Counted from the stretch's first letter, positions 21,613 through 33,439 are shown. The stretch: 64,000 bases of DNA from Dromaius novaehollandiae (GCF_036370855.1 NC_088101.1:6889501-6953500); one strand, 5' to 3'. Numbers and translations are program-made. Notes: generated by a model not told the origin, from the letters alone.

Positions 21613-22070
21613 AGAAGGGCCACGGCCAGGGTGGAGCGGCGGAAAAAAGGGCCATGGCCACGGCCAGGGCCAGCGGGCGGGCGGAAGGATGGAAGGAAGG
21701 GCCACGGCCAGGGCGGGCGGGCGGAAGGGCCACGGCCAGGACCAGCGGGTGGAAGAAAGGAAGGAAGGGCCACGGCCAGGGCGGGCAGGCGGAAGGAAGG
21801 TAGGAAGGAAGGGCCACGGCCAGGGCGGGCGGCGGGCGGGCGGACGGAAGGAAGGGAGGGGCACGGCCAGGGCGGGTGGGCGGAAGGAAGGGCCACGACC
21901 AGGGCGGGCGGGCGGGCGGGCGGAAGGAAGGGCCACGGCCAGTGCGGGCGGGCAGAAGGAAGGAAGGGCAGGCGGGCCACCGCCACTGCCAGGGCAGGCA
22001 GGCAGAAGGAAGGGCCACAGCCAGGGCAGGCAGGCGGAATGAAGGAAGGGCCACAGCCAGGGCCGGAAGT
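21613..22070. repeat. GC-rich purine-biased minisatellite (GGCGGAAGGAAGGGCCACGG type)
   Basis: This is a tandem array with units of roughly 30-45 bp built from GGAAGGAAGGGCCACGGCCA followed by GGGCGGGCGGGCG, with variable numbers of GAAG and GGGC steps. Strand bias switches abruptly at about 21612, from C-rich on the left to G-rich here. The GGCGGAAGG part is the reverse complement of CCTTCCGCC in the left array. The same pair occurs at 33690-34796. Confidence 0.85.
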
Positions 22071-22074
22071 TACA

Positions 22075-23065
22075 CAATCCAGGCAGGGTCACAGCAAAGA
22101 ACCTGTCATGACACACACAGAATTTTATGTGATTTACTACACTCAATTTGTGCTGGAGGAGTATTCACCTCTCACACATGCCTCCTCCAACACTGACAGC
22201 ACATGCTGACATACTGCCTTCAATATAAGGCACAGAGACTGCAGCTGTGCTAGCAACTAGAGCAGGAAGTACTGTCCAGCCAGCATTTTATCTTCCTCCA
22301 GTTTTTTCCCTTTTGTCTCTAGTACCTACTGTCCTGGTATAATTGTCATCACCCTCCCCCCCACTCCACTGCAGCTTGTTGGAAGTTATGCTGATACATA
22401 GAAGAGGTATACATTTCACAGCCTCATAAAACTATTTCACAAGCATGACACAAGCCCTTATCAAACCAAGGCTGCCCCCGGGTTAGCAGTCACCATTCCT
22501 TTTAATGGCACTGTAATGCAGCTTGTCTTGTTCTCCTTAGTGTTTCATGTTTCTTCACTTGCTGGGAAGAAGGTTTCTTTAACCAGCTTGCCTTGATGCT
22601 ATTTATCCAGAGAACTGATGCCCTGCTGCTGCCACCAACACAGCCTTGCTTCAGCCCTTGGGAAGTCGAGGCACACCACATTCTGACAGGAAGGTGACAC
22701 AAGCTGACAGCCTGAGGACAAGACACAGGGAACAGCAGGTTCTGCAACAACTGCACTCTCATTCAGCCAGTGCAGAGCCTGCAGAGATGCTCCCCTTGTC
22801 AAGGGCCCCATCTCCTTGTCAAGGACTGCTCCCTGTCCCCCCAGCTAGGCACAGACTTGCCAGGCTGATGCTCTGGCAGCTGTCAGAGCCCTTAGCAGGC
22901 TAACCAGCCCTCTCTGCTGCTCCTGCTAGTGGGAAGCCTGCAAAGAAACACCCTCTCTTGATGAGGTGACCCTCACCCATGTTGTGACTTGGGGCCTCAG
23001 GCCCATGGAGCCAGCTCTGACTCCAGGCACTCTCTCTCCCCACTTCTCCTTGAAAAAGCATCAGG
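22075..23065. other. Non-coding spacer, no feature recognised
   Basis: This is ordinary-complexity sequence between the satellite and repeat segment A1. I see no gene, RNA or transposon signature. The corresponding position before A2 is missing, because there the satellite joins A2 directly. Confidence 0.5.
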
Positions 23066-25769
23066 CAATACACTCATTCCCTCCCCCTCTCCCCCCACCT
23101 TTTCTTCTACCTGGGCACTTCCAGTTGAGTGCTTGGCCTCAAGCCAGGGCAAGTCTTTCACCAATTCAACAAGGCCCAAACAGCACCCCTGATTTTCAGC
23201 TAAGTTTTTGAGTATGGAATAGCAATAACCCAATCCCACCAAGAGTGCCTCTACTACAGAGTTACTATGACACACAGGACAGCATTCAGATCTAGGACAC
23301 CCCCACTGACACCACTTTCCCTTCTCACCATAGTCTAATTCCAACAGATGCTTCTTCCCCTGGACAACAGCATGAAGTCACCACGGCTTCAAGTTGTTTT
23401 TAAAGCAGTTACACACCTAAAGGTACTACAGAAAGAGACAGGATAATCCTCAACAGAAAAAGACAAGCTAACAGTCCTTTCCCAAGCCAGGGCCCTCTAG
23501 GAAGGGAGCATTTCAACACCAGAAAGAGGACCAGAATGGGAGCAGTCCCTCTGCCTCAGCTTAGGAAGCCAGGGAGCAGTAAAAGCAAGAACTCAATTCT
23601 GTCCTCCAGAGCAAGGCCAGAGCTGGAGACAAGACAGAGTAGCTGGGAGCATTAGGTCTCATGCTTATGTTAGGTCTGTCCCTACGCCAAGCAGGACTCG
23701 TGGATGGTTAACTTCACTAGGCCTGTACATAACACTAGCCCTGCTCTGAGCTGCAGCCCTTAGCTTCCCTGCTACAGCAACCCCAGTGCTCCCTTGCTTG
23801 TCCACACAGGTAACTGGTTTCTGTCCCCCTCCCCACCCCCTTTGTGGCTGCGTAACTCCATACATCCACATGTCACATTAAATGGAAGGGGAGGACAGAG
23901 GCCAGGATTCCCTCATCAGCAAGGACACAGCCTGCACACATCCACCCACCAGCTCACAGCTCCAGTGCTGCCCTGCTGCAAAATTAAAGCAGGCCTCCCT
24001 TTGTGAGGACAGCAGTGAGACAGGAAACCATATATTCCACACCATTAACCCTCAAGTACACTTCCCTCTAACCAAGCTCCAGACTACCAAGCCTCTACAA
24101 CCTGCAACAGTTGGGTTTCAGCTATTTCAGCTTAACACTGGATACACTGAACTATTTAGCAGCTTAACACCCTTGGCACATTTAACTTGCATTCACACCC
24201 AGGGATTAGCCTGAGAGTGCAGCCACTTTATAGGTCAAACCCTCCCACAGTGGAGTCTAGCTTTTTCTTAAAAAGAAAAACCTTCACCCCCCTGAGACAC
24301 TTTCAAAGCCATTTGTGGTTTTTTATATTGGTCTCTTCAGGGCAAGCATCTGAAGAGAAGCAGTGTCTGAAGACCCTGTCACACAACACTAAGACCTCCC
24401 AGTCACTGCTAGAACTCCTCCCCAGCACACCTCACTGTATCCCCCAGCTCTTACAGGTGCACCTCACTGGGACATGCCAGGTGAGGGTAACCACCTCACA
24501 CACACCCCCCCCCCAGACCCCCTCACAGCTGGGACACTGAGTGGGTGGCATGCCCACTGCTAGTTACTGCTTGTAAAGCATTTCCATGTGACTACACTAA
24601 TCCCAACACAAGCTTTGAGCTCACCACAAGAAAACCCTCTGTGTCATCAGACAGAATCCACAAGGAAATCCTGACTATCAACTAGTCAAGCATCTTGTAG
24701 TTCAGCAAGACAGGAACTCACAATGAGCCTGGAGTTGAACAGTGCTGACCCCTCCAAAAGGCAAGCCTGCCAAGAGCCATGCTTTGCACTTTCAGCTACT
24801 TCCAGAGAAGCAAGACTCTGCACACTGGGCAGCACAGGGTGTCCTATCATTTTACCCTTGATGTGGTAGCTGGCCCCCTTCTGTGTCCTGGGGGCATAAG
24901 CCATGTCTTTAGCTAGGGCAGCAGCAGCTCAGGCTTTTGAAGCCCAGAGACTGCAGCAGAGCTGTCCCACAGCTGCTTCTCTCTTCTCAGCTGCAGCACT
25001 GCACATGCCTTTGGAGAGCTCCAGAGAGAAACAAGAGCATCCAAAGGGAGCTGGAAAAAGAAGAGACACATTTCTCCTCAAAACATAGTACTGCCAAGCA
25101 TCTGCCAAACATGGCTGTGAAGCTACTGACCAAACTTGGGAGTTCTTTAAACACTGTGTTTTGTCTCTCATTCTTCTCTACTAGGCTCACTAATAACAAC
25201 ACTGCTTAATTTAAGCTTGAAGCATGAAGATTTAAGAAAACCTGCCTTAAGTACTGGGACATTTGGAGAAAACTATCTCACCTCCATCTCAGAAGGCACA
25301 GGCATAGTCAAGGAATGACTCTGACCCAATTCTGTCATAGGAACTGGGTTTTGTGGTCAGAAAACAATGCTTTTGAAGAACTCCCTTCTGACCTGATGAT
25401 TTAAGCATCTGTCACAGCCTTCTTGCCCTCAGTCTCCCCCATATACTAGCCTTTCCTGCAAGATAAGGAGATGCAATAAACAAACTGCATGAAAGATGAA
25501 TTCAAGCCCTCCAAGCTGCAAAGATTCTACATCTGACCAGCTGTTTTGGCTTAGCACTCTTTGCTTTCCAAGAAGTGAGACTAGGAGTTTTCAAGCTTTT
25601 CCTGGTGGGACACTCTTCCCATTTAAAGAGAGCAGCCTGAGAATGAGGCTACCAGAACTCAAAGGGCACAGCTTTTCAACAAGGACTCCTCAGGAGATCA
25701 GGAATATTGGCCCCTCAGATAACAAAACAACTCCTAACAAGGAGCACTCAACCCTAGTTACATACTTAC

Positions 25770-26130
25770 CTCCCAGGGAACAGGAAACACAGCAGGACTC
25801 CAGAAATGAAGAGGAGATCAGAACTCTGGATGACCCAAACTCACACAGAAACAGAGTCAGCCTTTACACACCTATAGACCTACAATAACAAGGCACCACA
25901 ACAAACTTATTAGTCACCTCACACAGAACTTCACACAGCATTAAACAGACAAAGCACAAGCACCACCCTAGAGACCCCAGCCCCCAAAAACACCCATCCT
26001 ACACAACACAGACACAGCACAAACAAAACACCCCACACTCCCTCCAGGACACCCAACAGGAACAAGCACCCCCTCACCAAGCTTAAATGCAGCCCTCTGG
26101 CCAATGGGTAGAGGACGGGTGGGTGGAAGC
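25770..26130 (-). promoter_or_regulatory. Promoter-like arm with first-exon splice donor (minus strand), A1
   Basis: Read on the minus strand, a CCATTGG element (about 26103) is followed by ATTTAAG (about 26088). About 300 bp downstream lies a strong splice donor (GGGAG/GTAAGTA; exon end 25770). It resembles a TATA-like promoter with a first exon. A related arm points the opposite way at about 26880-27100. The left arm is kept in A2 at 38155-38615. No downstream exon was found, so this is a promoter-like reading only. Confidence 0.35.
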
Positions 26131-26939
26131 CCCAGCTGAGCCTGGTCAGGGCAGCCACAGCTGAGCCTGGTCAGGGCAATTAAGGCCTCCTGCTGCACCA
26201 AGGGCCCTAGTGCCATAGCAAGAAAGCTCTTCCATGTGAAAAGTGACAGTCCCTTGGAACACCTCACATGGAAACAAAGCTTAACCATGACAATTTTGTT
26301 GGGTGGGTAGATCTTCTAAGGAGCTGGTGTCACCTGCCCCCAAAGGCCTTTGATACGATGGTTGTGAAAGGCTTCTTTGAATACCTGCTAGCGTTTGATG
26401 TCGAGAACCTTCCCAGCACTTCCAAGAAGCTGTACCTGCCTAGATGTGCAGCGCGAGCATACAGTAATCCTTCTCCTGCAGGTGTCACGTATCTTGCTAT
26501 CTGTGGCTCAAGCATTCCCAGCACCAGAGGTGGTGCTTCTGCATTTCACATCCCTCACAGATTTTTCTTTCCTGAGAGTTTGTCCAGGTGTTTTTGAAGC
26601 CCATGTGAACTGTTCACATCCAGCCAGAAATTCCAGCGCCTATTTATGCATCATGTGAAGAAACATCTCTTGCATGCTTTGGGCCTGGCCCTTGCTAGCA
26701 CTGCGTAGGGGCTTTTTTTAGTTCCTACAACACAAGAAGCAGAAAACAAACATTCTCCAGCTATTTTCTTCTCTTGCAGAATCTCCTGGTGTTTCCTCAG
26801 CAAACTCTAAACCTCTCTACTTGTTTTGTTGACCTTTAAAGGCTTCACCTTGCCATTCTTGCCTGTGCTGTCAAGACCCTGACCACACACACAGGTCCAA
26901 ATTGCCTTGACCAGCCTCACCTGGAAGCTCCAGCCACGC

Positions 26940-27705
26940 CCCCTCTGCCCCTTGGCCTGAGGGCTGTATTTAAGCTGAGCCTTGGGGGTGGGGGCTTTGT
27001 TTGGCTGGTGTTGGGGTTGTGTGTCTCCTGGGTGTTGTTTGTGAGGTGTTGTTTGTGTTGTGAGTTGTGTGTTTTGTTTTTGGTGTTGTTTTTTAGGTGA
27101 GTCTTAAAGCTGTGTTTTTTTTTCTGGTTTCTGGGTGGTTCTTGGAGCTGCCTTGTGGTGTCTTTCCTGTTTTTGGTTGTCTCTTATACTTCTGTTTAAG
27201 TTTTGCTTCTTCCTCCATTTTCTCCCACCAATGTTTGTTTGTCTCTTCATCTAGACTTTCAGTTTGGATGTGCTACCCTATGTTTTTCAGAGCTTGGGTG
27301 GCTGTGTGTGTTACAGTATTTTCGTAGCATGAAAGATATCTTGAGGTATTTGCTACTTTTTCCTGCAGCATCTGATCTATTTTGTAGCTCAGTCATGCAG
27401 GTCTTTGGTCAGGTGTGGTGGAAGATGGAGCTGCTAACTGAGTTGTGAGGGCTTCTTCTCTTGACTTCTTGGGAGTATCCTAAGGGAGGTCAGGAGTGTT
27501 CCTGTTCTTAAACTTGACTTACCCATTACTGTGTTACTTCATTTCCCTGCAGGAGTTTGGAGGCCTTGGGGAAATGCCCTAGCTAAGAGCTTGGGTGCTG
27601 ATATACCACCTTCCAGGAATGGTTGGTAAGCTACTGTTCACTTGTGTGCCTAAAACAGCATGAAAGCCTTGGTTGAACTGAAATAAATGTTATGTAAAAA
27701 CTGTG
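26940..27705 (+). ncRNA. Possible two-exon transcript (lncRNA candidate), A1 only
   Basis: A GC-box-like CACGCCCCC and a TATA-like TATTTAAG (about 26969) precede a candidate first exon ending TTTTAG/GTGAGT at 27096. A good acceptor (TTTCCCTGCAG) starts a last exon at 27553, and AATAAA lies at 27682-27687. The exons lack a convincing open frame. The element is almost entirely deleted from A2. Evidence is signal-based only. Confidence 0.35.
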
Positions 27706-27714
27706 TGTGCTTAG

Positions 27715-28415
27715 CCACTGTAGCAGGGTCTGACCCTAGGGTTCTGCTGAGAAGTTCAAAGCCAAGTCAGAGTGAAAATGAGCATGTTTAATATCACATG
27801 TGCAGCATTTCCAGCTGGAGCTGGGTGCTGCTGAAGAGGGACCCTGAACAAAGAAATCCCTGGGCAATTGTAACTCTTCAGTCTAAGTTCTCCACCCCTT
27901 GTGTGGTAGTTGGGACTACCAGCAATACTCAGGTGTGGGGTCTTCCTGTTCCTCCTTGGGTCCTATTGCTGTCCCTAGGCAGGCTGTCTCTTTCCTCTTC
28001 TCTACTGCTGTGACTTGTGCTGAGGGATGTGCCTTTGTTCCTTGCTGGGTCCTGCCCTTGTCTCCCAAGGTCCTGAGGAGGAGGAGGTGGTAATTCCAGG
28101 CCACCCCAATGGACCCTGCCCCAGCAGGGAGAGGAGGCTTTGTTTCTCAAGGTCCTGATGCCCAGGGGCACAGGCCTTATTTCAAAGTCCTGACATCCTC
28201 CCTTTCAGAGTGTGAGGCACAGGAATGCAGACTGCTTGTGACTTCCTCCTCTTTCCAGCCTGAACCAGCTCTGGGGCCCTCTTTCAGCTAACATGATGAG
28301 TCACCTGAGTGTGGCTTAAGGCTTCAGCAAATCTAGCTGCTCCTGCTAAGCAAGTCTCTTAGCAGTTGTTCTAAGCAGCTACCCCTGGACAGCCCCAGTC
28401 CAGTGCTCTTTAACA
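27715..28415 (-). mobile_element. Solo ERV LTR, minus orientation, A1
   Basis: This is a diverged relative of the LTR at 31782-32471: it shares the CAGCAGGGTCTGACCCTAGG region, CCCTGGGCAATTGTA and GGAGAGGAGGCTTTGTTTCT. Read on the minus strand it starts TGTTAAAGAGC at about 28415. It has no adjacent polypurine tract or coding remnant, so it is a solo LTR. A2 retains only an internal part (39306-39722). The left boundary is approximate. Confidence 0.6.
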
Positions 28416-29989
28416 GGAAATACTCCAGGTGTTGAGGTGTCAGAGAGTGGGTTGTGCCACTTGACCACTGAGGACAAAGCAAACAGTCTTTCCATGCTCT
28501 GCTTTTTCTGTTTGTGCAACAGTTTGTCACTTTCCCTTGATGCATGCTCTTAAGAGCTAAAGAGTGATGCTTCCAAGCAGGGAATCTGGGCCTGTTGCAA
28601 ACAGGGCATGTCAGAGCCTTCCAGGTCTGTGGCTTCTGACTCCCTTCAGGGTTTTTCTTGCATGTCTCAAGAAGAGCCCTGAGAAGAAAAGAAGTCTTTA
28701 TTTGTTGTTTCTGTGGAAAAAGAGCAAGTGTCCAAGTAAAACTAAGAAGGTGTTGCATGTGTTTGCTGCTTAGACTAGCTTTATGGGTGTGTAGAGTGAA
28801 GTGCTGTTTTGAAACTGCAGTGTAGGGTTTCCCCAGAGAGAACAAATGGAGCTGCTTGTTGTCTGAGGTGTCCCTGGCAGAGCTGATCACTTATTGAATA
28901 GGGTTATTTGGGAAGAGATGCTTGGTTTATTTTAAACTCTTTAAGACTTCATTTGATGCCCAGTGCTGCTGGTGCCCACAACACTGTTGTGTCCTTGTTG
29001 GGAATTGCTTCTGAGTCCCTTGGAGTGGGAGGGGAAATGGGGCAGGGACTGTGTCAGAGCAGCAAGTGGGAGCTGGAACTGGCACATGGCCTTCTTGCTC
29101 TGTAAGAGAAAACAGTCCTTTGAAGTTCCAGTTGTTGTCCCAACTGGAATGCAGGCACTGAAGGAGAGGAGTAAACAGTGGCCTGGAAGAGACCATCCAG
29201 GCTCTTCCTGAATGAGCAGTAGTTGGGGGTAGTTGCATTAGGATGTGCCATCTCTCTTAACTTTATGTTAAAATTAAAAGAGAGCAAGTCTAAGCAAATG
29301 CTTGTCAGCCAACAAGTGTCAACTAACAACAAAGCAGGAAAAGCCTCAGGCAGTGAAGAGCTCTTCTCCCATGCACAAGGTGTTTCCTGGGTTTTTTGGT
29401 CAGCAAACTGAATTGATTCAGGCCCTGGAGTGGAAACCCAATGTGGTGGGAACCCAGGTCTTGGCTCCAAGTCAAGGCAGGTGGTGAGGAAGGCCTTGGG
29501 AGTCAGGGTGCCCTGGGTCTGCTCCTGGGAGCTCCTCACAGCTGTAGCACAAGCAGATGCTGCCTCCAATTCTCCTGCCATGGAGGGGCTGGGGTGGGCA
29601 GGAAGGCAAGGAGGGGAGCCCTTGGCATGAGCCCTCAGAGTTGTCCCAGTGGGACCTGGTGCTTCTTGACTGCCCCAAAGCAGCAGGTCTGATCTGGTGC
29701 TGATTAACTAATTAAAACTGCCTGAATTTCCCTAACTGAAGGAGGGAAGGAAATGAGTGTGACCTCCCCCCCAACACCCCTTCCCATGATAATGGAGGAG
29801 GGACTGCTGTTTGTGCTCTGCCAGGGTGTGGATTTTCTCCCCTTCCTGGTTTTTGACAGCTGGTTTTGATGCTTTTTCTTCCCTGTTTTGGGGACAGTGC
29901 TTCTTGAGGCAGGTGGCTCCTTCCCAGAAGCTGCTGGTGAGGTTGCTGCTTTCCAGTGTCTCTAAGTGGGTGCTTGGAGCTTCTCAGCA

Positions 29990-30450
29990 CTGTCCCCTCC
30001 CTGGGCACCTGTTGGTGTTACTCCCTCTTTTGCCCTAGGGGCCCTTTGCCTCAAGGCTGCCTTTGTCCTTCCAGGAGCTTCTGGAAGCTTCTGGGGCTGC
30101 CTGTGGGGCGGGGCTGCAGCTGATTGGTGGAGGGGTGGGGCTGGTGTGAGCTGGTGGGGGGGCTGTTGTGGGGGAGGGGGGAGTGACAGGAGCTGCCTCA
30201 GGGAGTGGGGGGGGCTTCCCCCAGGCTGCGGGGGGGCTGGGTGCCTCTTGCAGGGGGTGGCTGCCCCGGGCCGTGGGAACCCTGCTGTGCTGGAGGCAGT
30301 GGGTGGCTGGGGAGGAGGAGGTGGGGACACCAACCCCTTTGCAGAGCTCTGCTGAGGTCAGTGCCTGAGCCCGGGGGCAGGGCAGGAGGGACAGCTGGGG
30401 ACAAGGCTGGTGAGAGGCCTGAGCTGGGGAGGCTGTGAGCTCCTGCCTCC
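29990..30450 (+). promoter_or_regulatory. GC-box/CCAAT promoter-like region, A1
   Basis: A GGGGCGGGGC GC box (about 30108) is followed by GCTGATTGGTGGAGGGGTGG, an inverted CCAAT box, in a locally G-rich, CpG-poor stretch. About 600-1,000 bp downstream lies the putative exon 31036-31143. It recurs in A2 near 40870-41290 with a small internal duplication. Transcription is not shown. Confidence 0.3.
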
Positions 30451-31035
30451 CGGCAGCTGCAGCAGGGCTGCTTGTGCCTGCTGACCCGAGGGTCTGGGCA
30501 GGGCCCTGTGCCCAGTAGCTGAATGGGGCAACAAGCCCTGGTAGGACAGTTGGGAAAGCAGCTGGCTCTGCAAGGGGCTCATGCAGCTTTTGCATTTGGA
30601 TGTGTGATGTGCTGAGGGGGAGCAGCAGGTGACAGTGCCTGGGGGCTCCTTTCAGCAGGCAGCAGTCCCCTGTCTTCCTGCCAGACATGCTGTCATGGCA
30701 CAGGCATTGCTTGTTGGGGGCTTTTTTTCCTAGGCCCCGTGCTCTTTGGAGAGCCCTTTTTAGTCTTTCTCATGAGAGGTTGTGAAGCTTGATGGGCCTG
30801 AGATGTTAGTGGCTTGTCAGAGGAGCCATCCAGTGAGGTGAGTTGCTGCATGCTTTGAGTTTCCAGTCTCTGCCTAGTCCATTGACATGGGTGTTGATCA
30901 CCCCAATGGGCTTGAATAAGCTTTGCTTGGAGGTACAACAGTGTAGTGATTGCCCCTGTGTTTCAGTATGTGGCATGCCAAGTCCTGTAGCTAATCACGG
31001 GGTACAATTGGGTTGACTCTGCTTTTCCCCTGCAG

Positions 31036-31143
31036 GTCTTAGAAGAGTGCTGTGTCTCATGAACATGGCAAGATGGGGTCTGCTCCCAAGGCAGACATAA
31101 CTGGCATCCGAAGGCTGCCATCAAAAGCTGAAAAATGTACCTG
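31036..31143 (+). other. Putative exon conserved in both A copies, A1
   Basis: A 108-bp segment is bounded by a strong acceptor (TTTTCCCCTGCAG) and a donor (TG/GTATGT). From ATG at 31073 an open frame of 23 codons plus two bases reads MGSAPKADITGIRRL and on to the donor. The segment is identical in A2 (41913-42020). I do not recognise the peptide. It may be a first coding exon of a captured gene fragment or chance. Confidence 0.35.
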
Positions 31144-31781
31144 GTATGTTGTCTGCCTCGTGTTGCTTTGACTTTTTAGACATGATAGAAGTCAAATAGG
31201 ACTGCTTCAGAGACTGCCTAAAACTATTTTATCTGTCAAGGAGATTCCCCAACTGCCTTCTACTATAGGGTGTGTGCAGAAACTGAGTGGTGTGTAAAAC
31301 TAGCCCTTACCAGCCCCCCAGGAGACTCCTGAGCTTAGGACAGTGTGTTTCAACATGACTGCTTTGTGAGCTCTTGTGAGCACAGTCCAAATCTCTCCTG
31401 AATGTAGTGGGGCCAGGAGGGACTTGTGGGAGGAGCAGGGGGTTAAGAGTGTTGCCCTTCTGGTGACAGCTGGAACAGAGGCTCAAAAGGAGAGCAAGGG
31501 CAGTTTGGGTGGTTTGAGAGGGGATGAATTATTTCCAGAGCTGCTGAGAATGAGTAGCCCTCTTGGGAGGGGGGAGTATTGGCAGGCAAGGCCCTATTTA
31601 AATCCTTTAGTACTGCTGAACTGTGTCTTAAAATCGTGTACAAGGTAAAGCCCTCGGGTAATAAGCAGAGAAATTGTCAGGCATGACACTAACCCTTGAG
31701 CATGGGGCTTCCCAAAGAGGCTCAGACCAGCAGTTGGTATTGCTCCAACAGTGTTAGGGAAGGTTAGGTTTGCTGCCCACC

Positions 31782-32471
31782 ACAGCAGGGTCTGACCCTA
31801 GGTTCCTGCTGGGAAGTGTGGAGCCAAATCCAAGTGAATTAAATGAATTTTAATGGCATGTGTGCAGTGATTGCAGCTGGAGCTGGGTGCCTCTGGAAGG
31901 GGACCCTAAGGAAAGGAATCCCTGGGCAATTGTAGCCTTTGAATCCAAGGACTCCACCCCTCATGTGGTAGTTGGGACCAACAGTGATATTCAGCTCTGG
32001 GGTCTCCTGTTCCTTATTGGGTCTCATTGTTGTCCCTGGGCAGGCTGTTTCTTTCCTCATCTTTACTGGTGTGGTTTCTGCTGAGGGATGTGCCTTTGTT
32101 CCTTGTTGGGTCCCTCTGTCTCTCAAGGTCCTGAGGAGGAGGAGGTGGTTGCAGACCACAACTCTCCCTGCCCCAGCAGGGAGAGGAGGCTTTGTTTCTC
32201 GAGGTCCTGATGGCCAGCACAGGCCTTATTTCAGAGTTGTGACATCCTCCCTTCTGGAGTGTGAGACACAGGGATACAGACTGCTTGTGATGTCCTTGTC
32301 CTTCCAGCTGGAGCTGGCCCTGGGGCCTCTTTTCCTGAGCTGGATGCAAGTCCCTCCTGTTCTCTGAGTGTGGCCTAAGGCTTCAGCAAATTGAACTACT
32401 CATGCCAAGTGTTTATAGAAGTTGTGCTGGGCAGCTACCTCTAGACAGTTTCAGTTCAATGTTCTTTAGCA
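31782..32471 (-). mobile_element. ERV 3' LTR, A1
   Basis: Read on the minus strand, the LTR begins TGCTAAAGAAC at 32471, immediately after a polypurine tract. It runs to about 31782 with ATTAAA near 31852 as a possible polyadenylation signal. The order env, polypurine tract, LTR is what a provirus 3' end should show. Its counterpart is 42658-43347. Confidence 0.75.
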
Positions 32472-32490
32472 GTCCTCCCTTTGTTTTTAT
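32472..32490 (-). other. ERV polypurine tract, A1
   Basis: On the minus strand this A/G-rich stretch (AAACAAAGGGAGGA core) lies directly before the LTR start and about 15-30 bp after the env remnant. It matches the position of a plus-strand primer site. It is repeated at 43348-43366. Confidence 0.65.
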
Positions 32491-32502
32491 TAAGCATCCC
32501 TG

Positions 32503-32886
32503 CTAACACTTGAAACAGTCCTCAGTCTTCTGAGGCAGACTGTCACTTTCCATAATTTCATGTATAATATGGTTGTAAGTGATAGGCATGACACAGCTGA
32601 ACTTAACTACTACTGGGTGCAGCAGGTGATTATAAATCCCTGTTGTGCTTGGTGACCATCCTAGGAGTGTTTCCCACCCATGATGGTCTCCATCCTTCCT
32701 TATCCTTTCTAAGACATGGTATCTCTTCTGTATCATGAGTGGTGAGAGTTCTTGTCCATTGTTTTGGATGCCTTCTAGCAGTTGATGCAGGTCATCATGT
32801 TGTAGTAGCTTTTTCACCAGTGTAAGATGTATTCCAGTGGGGGTAGGTAGTAAATTCTGAGTCAATGTATAATTAGATGGTAACAA
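32503..32886 (-). pseudogene. env: ERV env transmembrane-subunit remnant, A1
   Basis: An open minus-strand stretch of 127 codons resembles the C-terminal part of a gammaretrovirus-like envelope TM subunit. A helical region (LLQHDDLHQLLEGIQ) is followed by a membrane-proximal tryptophan segment (GWETLLGWSP) and a LLHPVVV stretch at the expected membrane span, which has lost its even hydrophobicity. There is no SU part or signal peptide. It is non-functional on this evidence. Its near-identical counterpart is 43379-43762. Confidence 0.6.
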
Positions 32887-33020
32887 CTGTTAAGATCTAA
32901 CAGGAGCTGAATGATTGAAGTTGCATCCCATAATTTTGGTCCAGTTATGAACACAAATATTTGAGTCACTACTTGTATTTGCAGCAATGGTGTCTATGAA
33001 TATAAGACTGCCAAGGGTTC

Positions 33021-33275
33021 TCATACATGCCCGTCTCTTTCCAGTGTATGCAAGTACAGTTCAACTTGAACAGCCAAGTAAGAACACAGCATGGCAGTAT
33101 GTGGCCTGTCCCACTTAGGTTCTGACTTGGATTTTTGTAGAAATGTTTTACCTAAAGCTTCATCCCCAGGGTGTCTGTCATGTGCCTGAATGTCAGATGG
33201 TACTGGCTGAAACCAGGGAGCCTGATTTTGTGAAGCCTTAAGCTGCTCCTGTAAAGCTAGTACATGTTGTGTCAC
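33021..33275 (-). pseudogene. pol: ERV integrase C-terminal domain remnant, A1
   Basis: 84 codons on the minus strand carry a PGDEALGKTF stretch followed by SEPKWDRPYTAML and AVQVELYLHTL, the pattern of the small C-terminal beta-barrel domain of gammaretroviral integrases. The remainder of integrase to the right is cut off at about 33460, at a (GT)n tract. The counterpart is 43897-44151. Confidence 0.6.
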
Positions 33276-33439
33276 TTGTTCATCTCTAACAGGCTGGTCT
33301 TAGCAGGGGTGTAAGGCCCTGGTATGGCTCAATGTCTCCCAAAGGGAATTTCTGCTGGTGTTGCCCCTCTGGGTTGTCATGGGGCATTTCAAACATCCCA
33401 TAGAGCTAAGTTCAATGCCTCTGGCCATTTTAGAGCTCT

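Noticed and set aside
17511..21803. Plus-strand open frame of 1,430 codons rich in Pro, Ser, Leu and Arg
   Set aside because: It is produced by the CCGCCCTC-type minisatellite, which rarely makes stop codons. Minus-strand frames are equally long, the composition is pure repeat, and there is no promoter or conserved domain.
21613..22070. CRISPR-like regular repeats
   Set aside because: Units vary in length, have no unique spacers and are a GC-rich vertebrate minisatellite. No cas genes are present.
26268..26660. Open frames with an AFDTMVVKGFFEYLLAFD stretch
   Set aside because: They lie between the two promoter-like arms and are kept in A2, but frames differ and substitutions fall in all codon positions. 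No protein family was recognised.
29054..29581. Minus-strand frame of 175 codons in segment A1
   Set aside because: In A2 the frame is cut short (40132-40449) by an indel and no domain or splice context was recognised, so constraint is unlikely.
22075..33000. tRNA, rRNA or snRNA genes
   Set aside because: No cloverleaf boxes or ribosomal motifs were seen on either strand.
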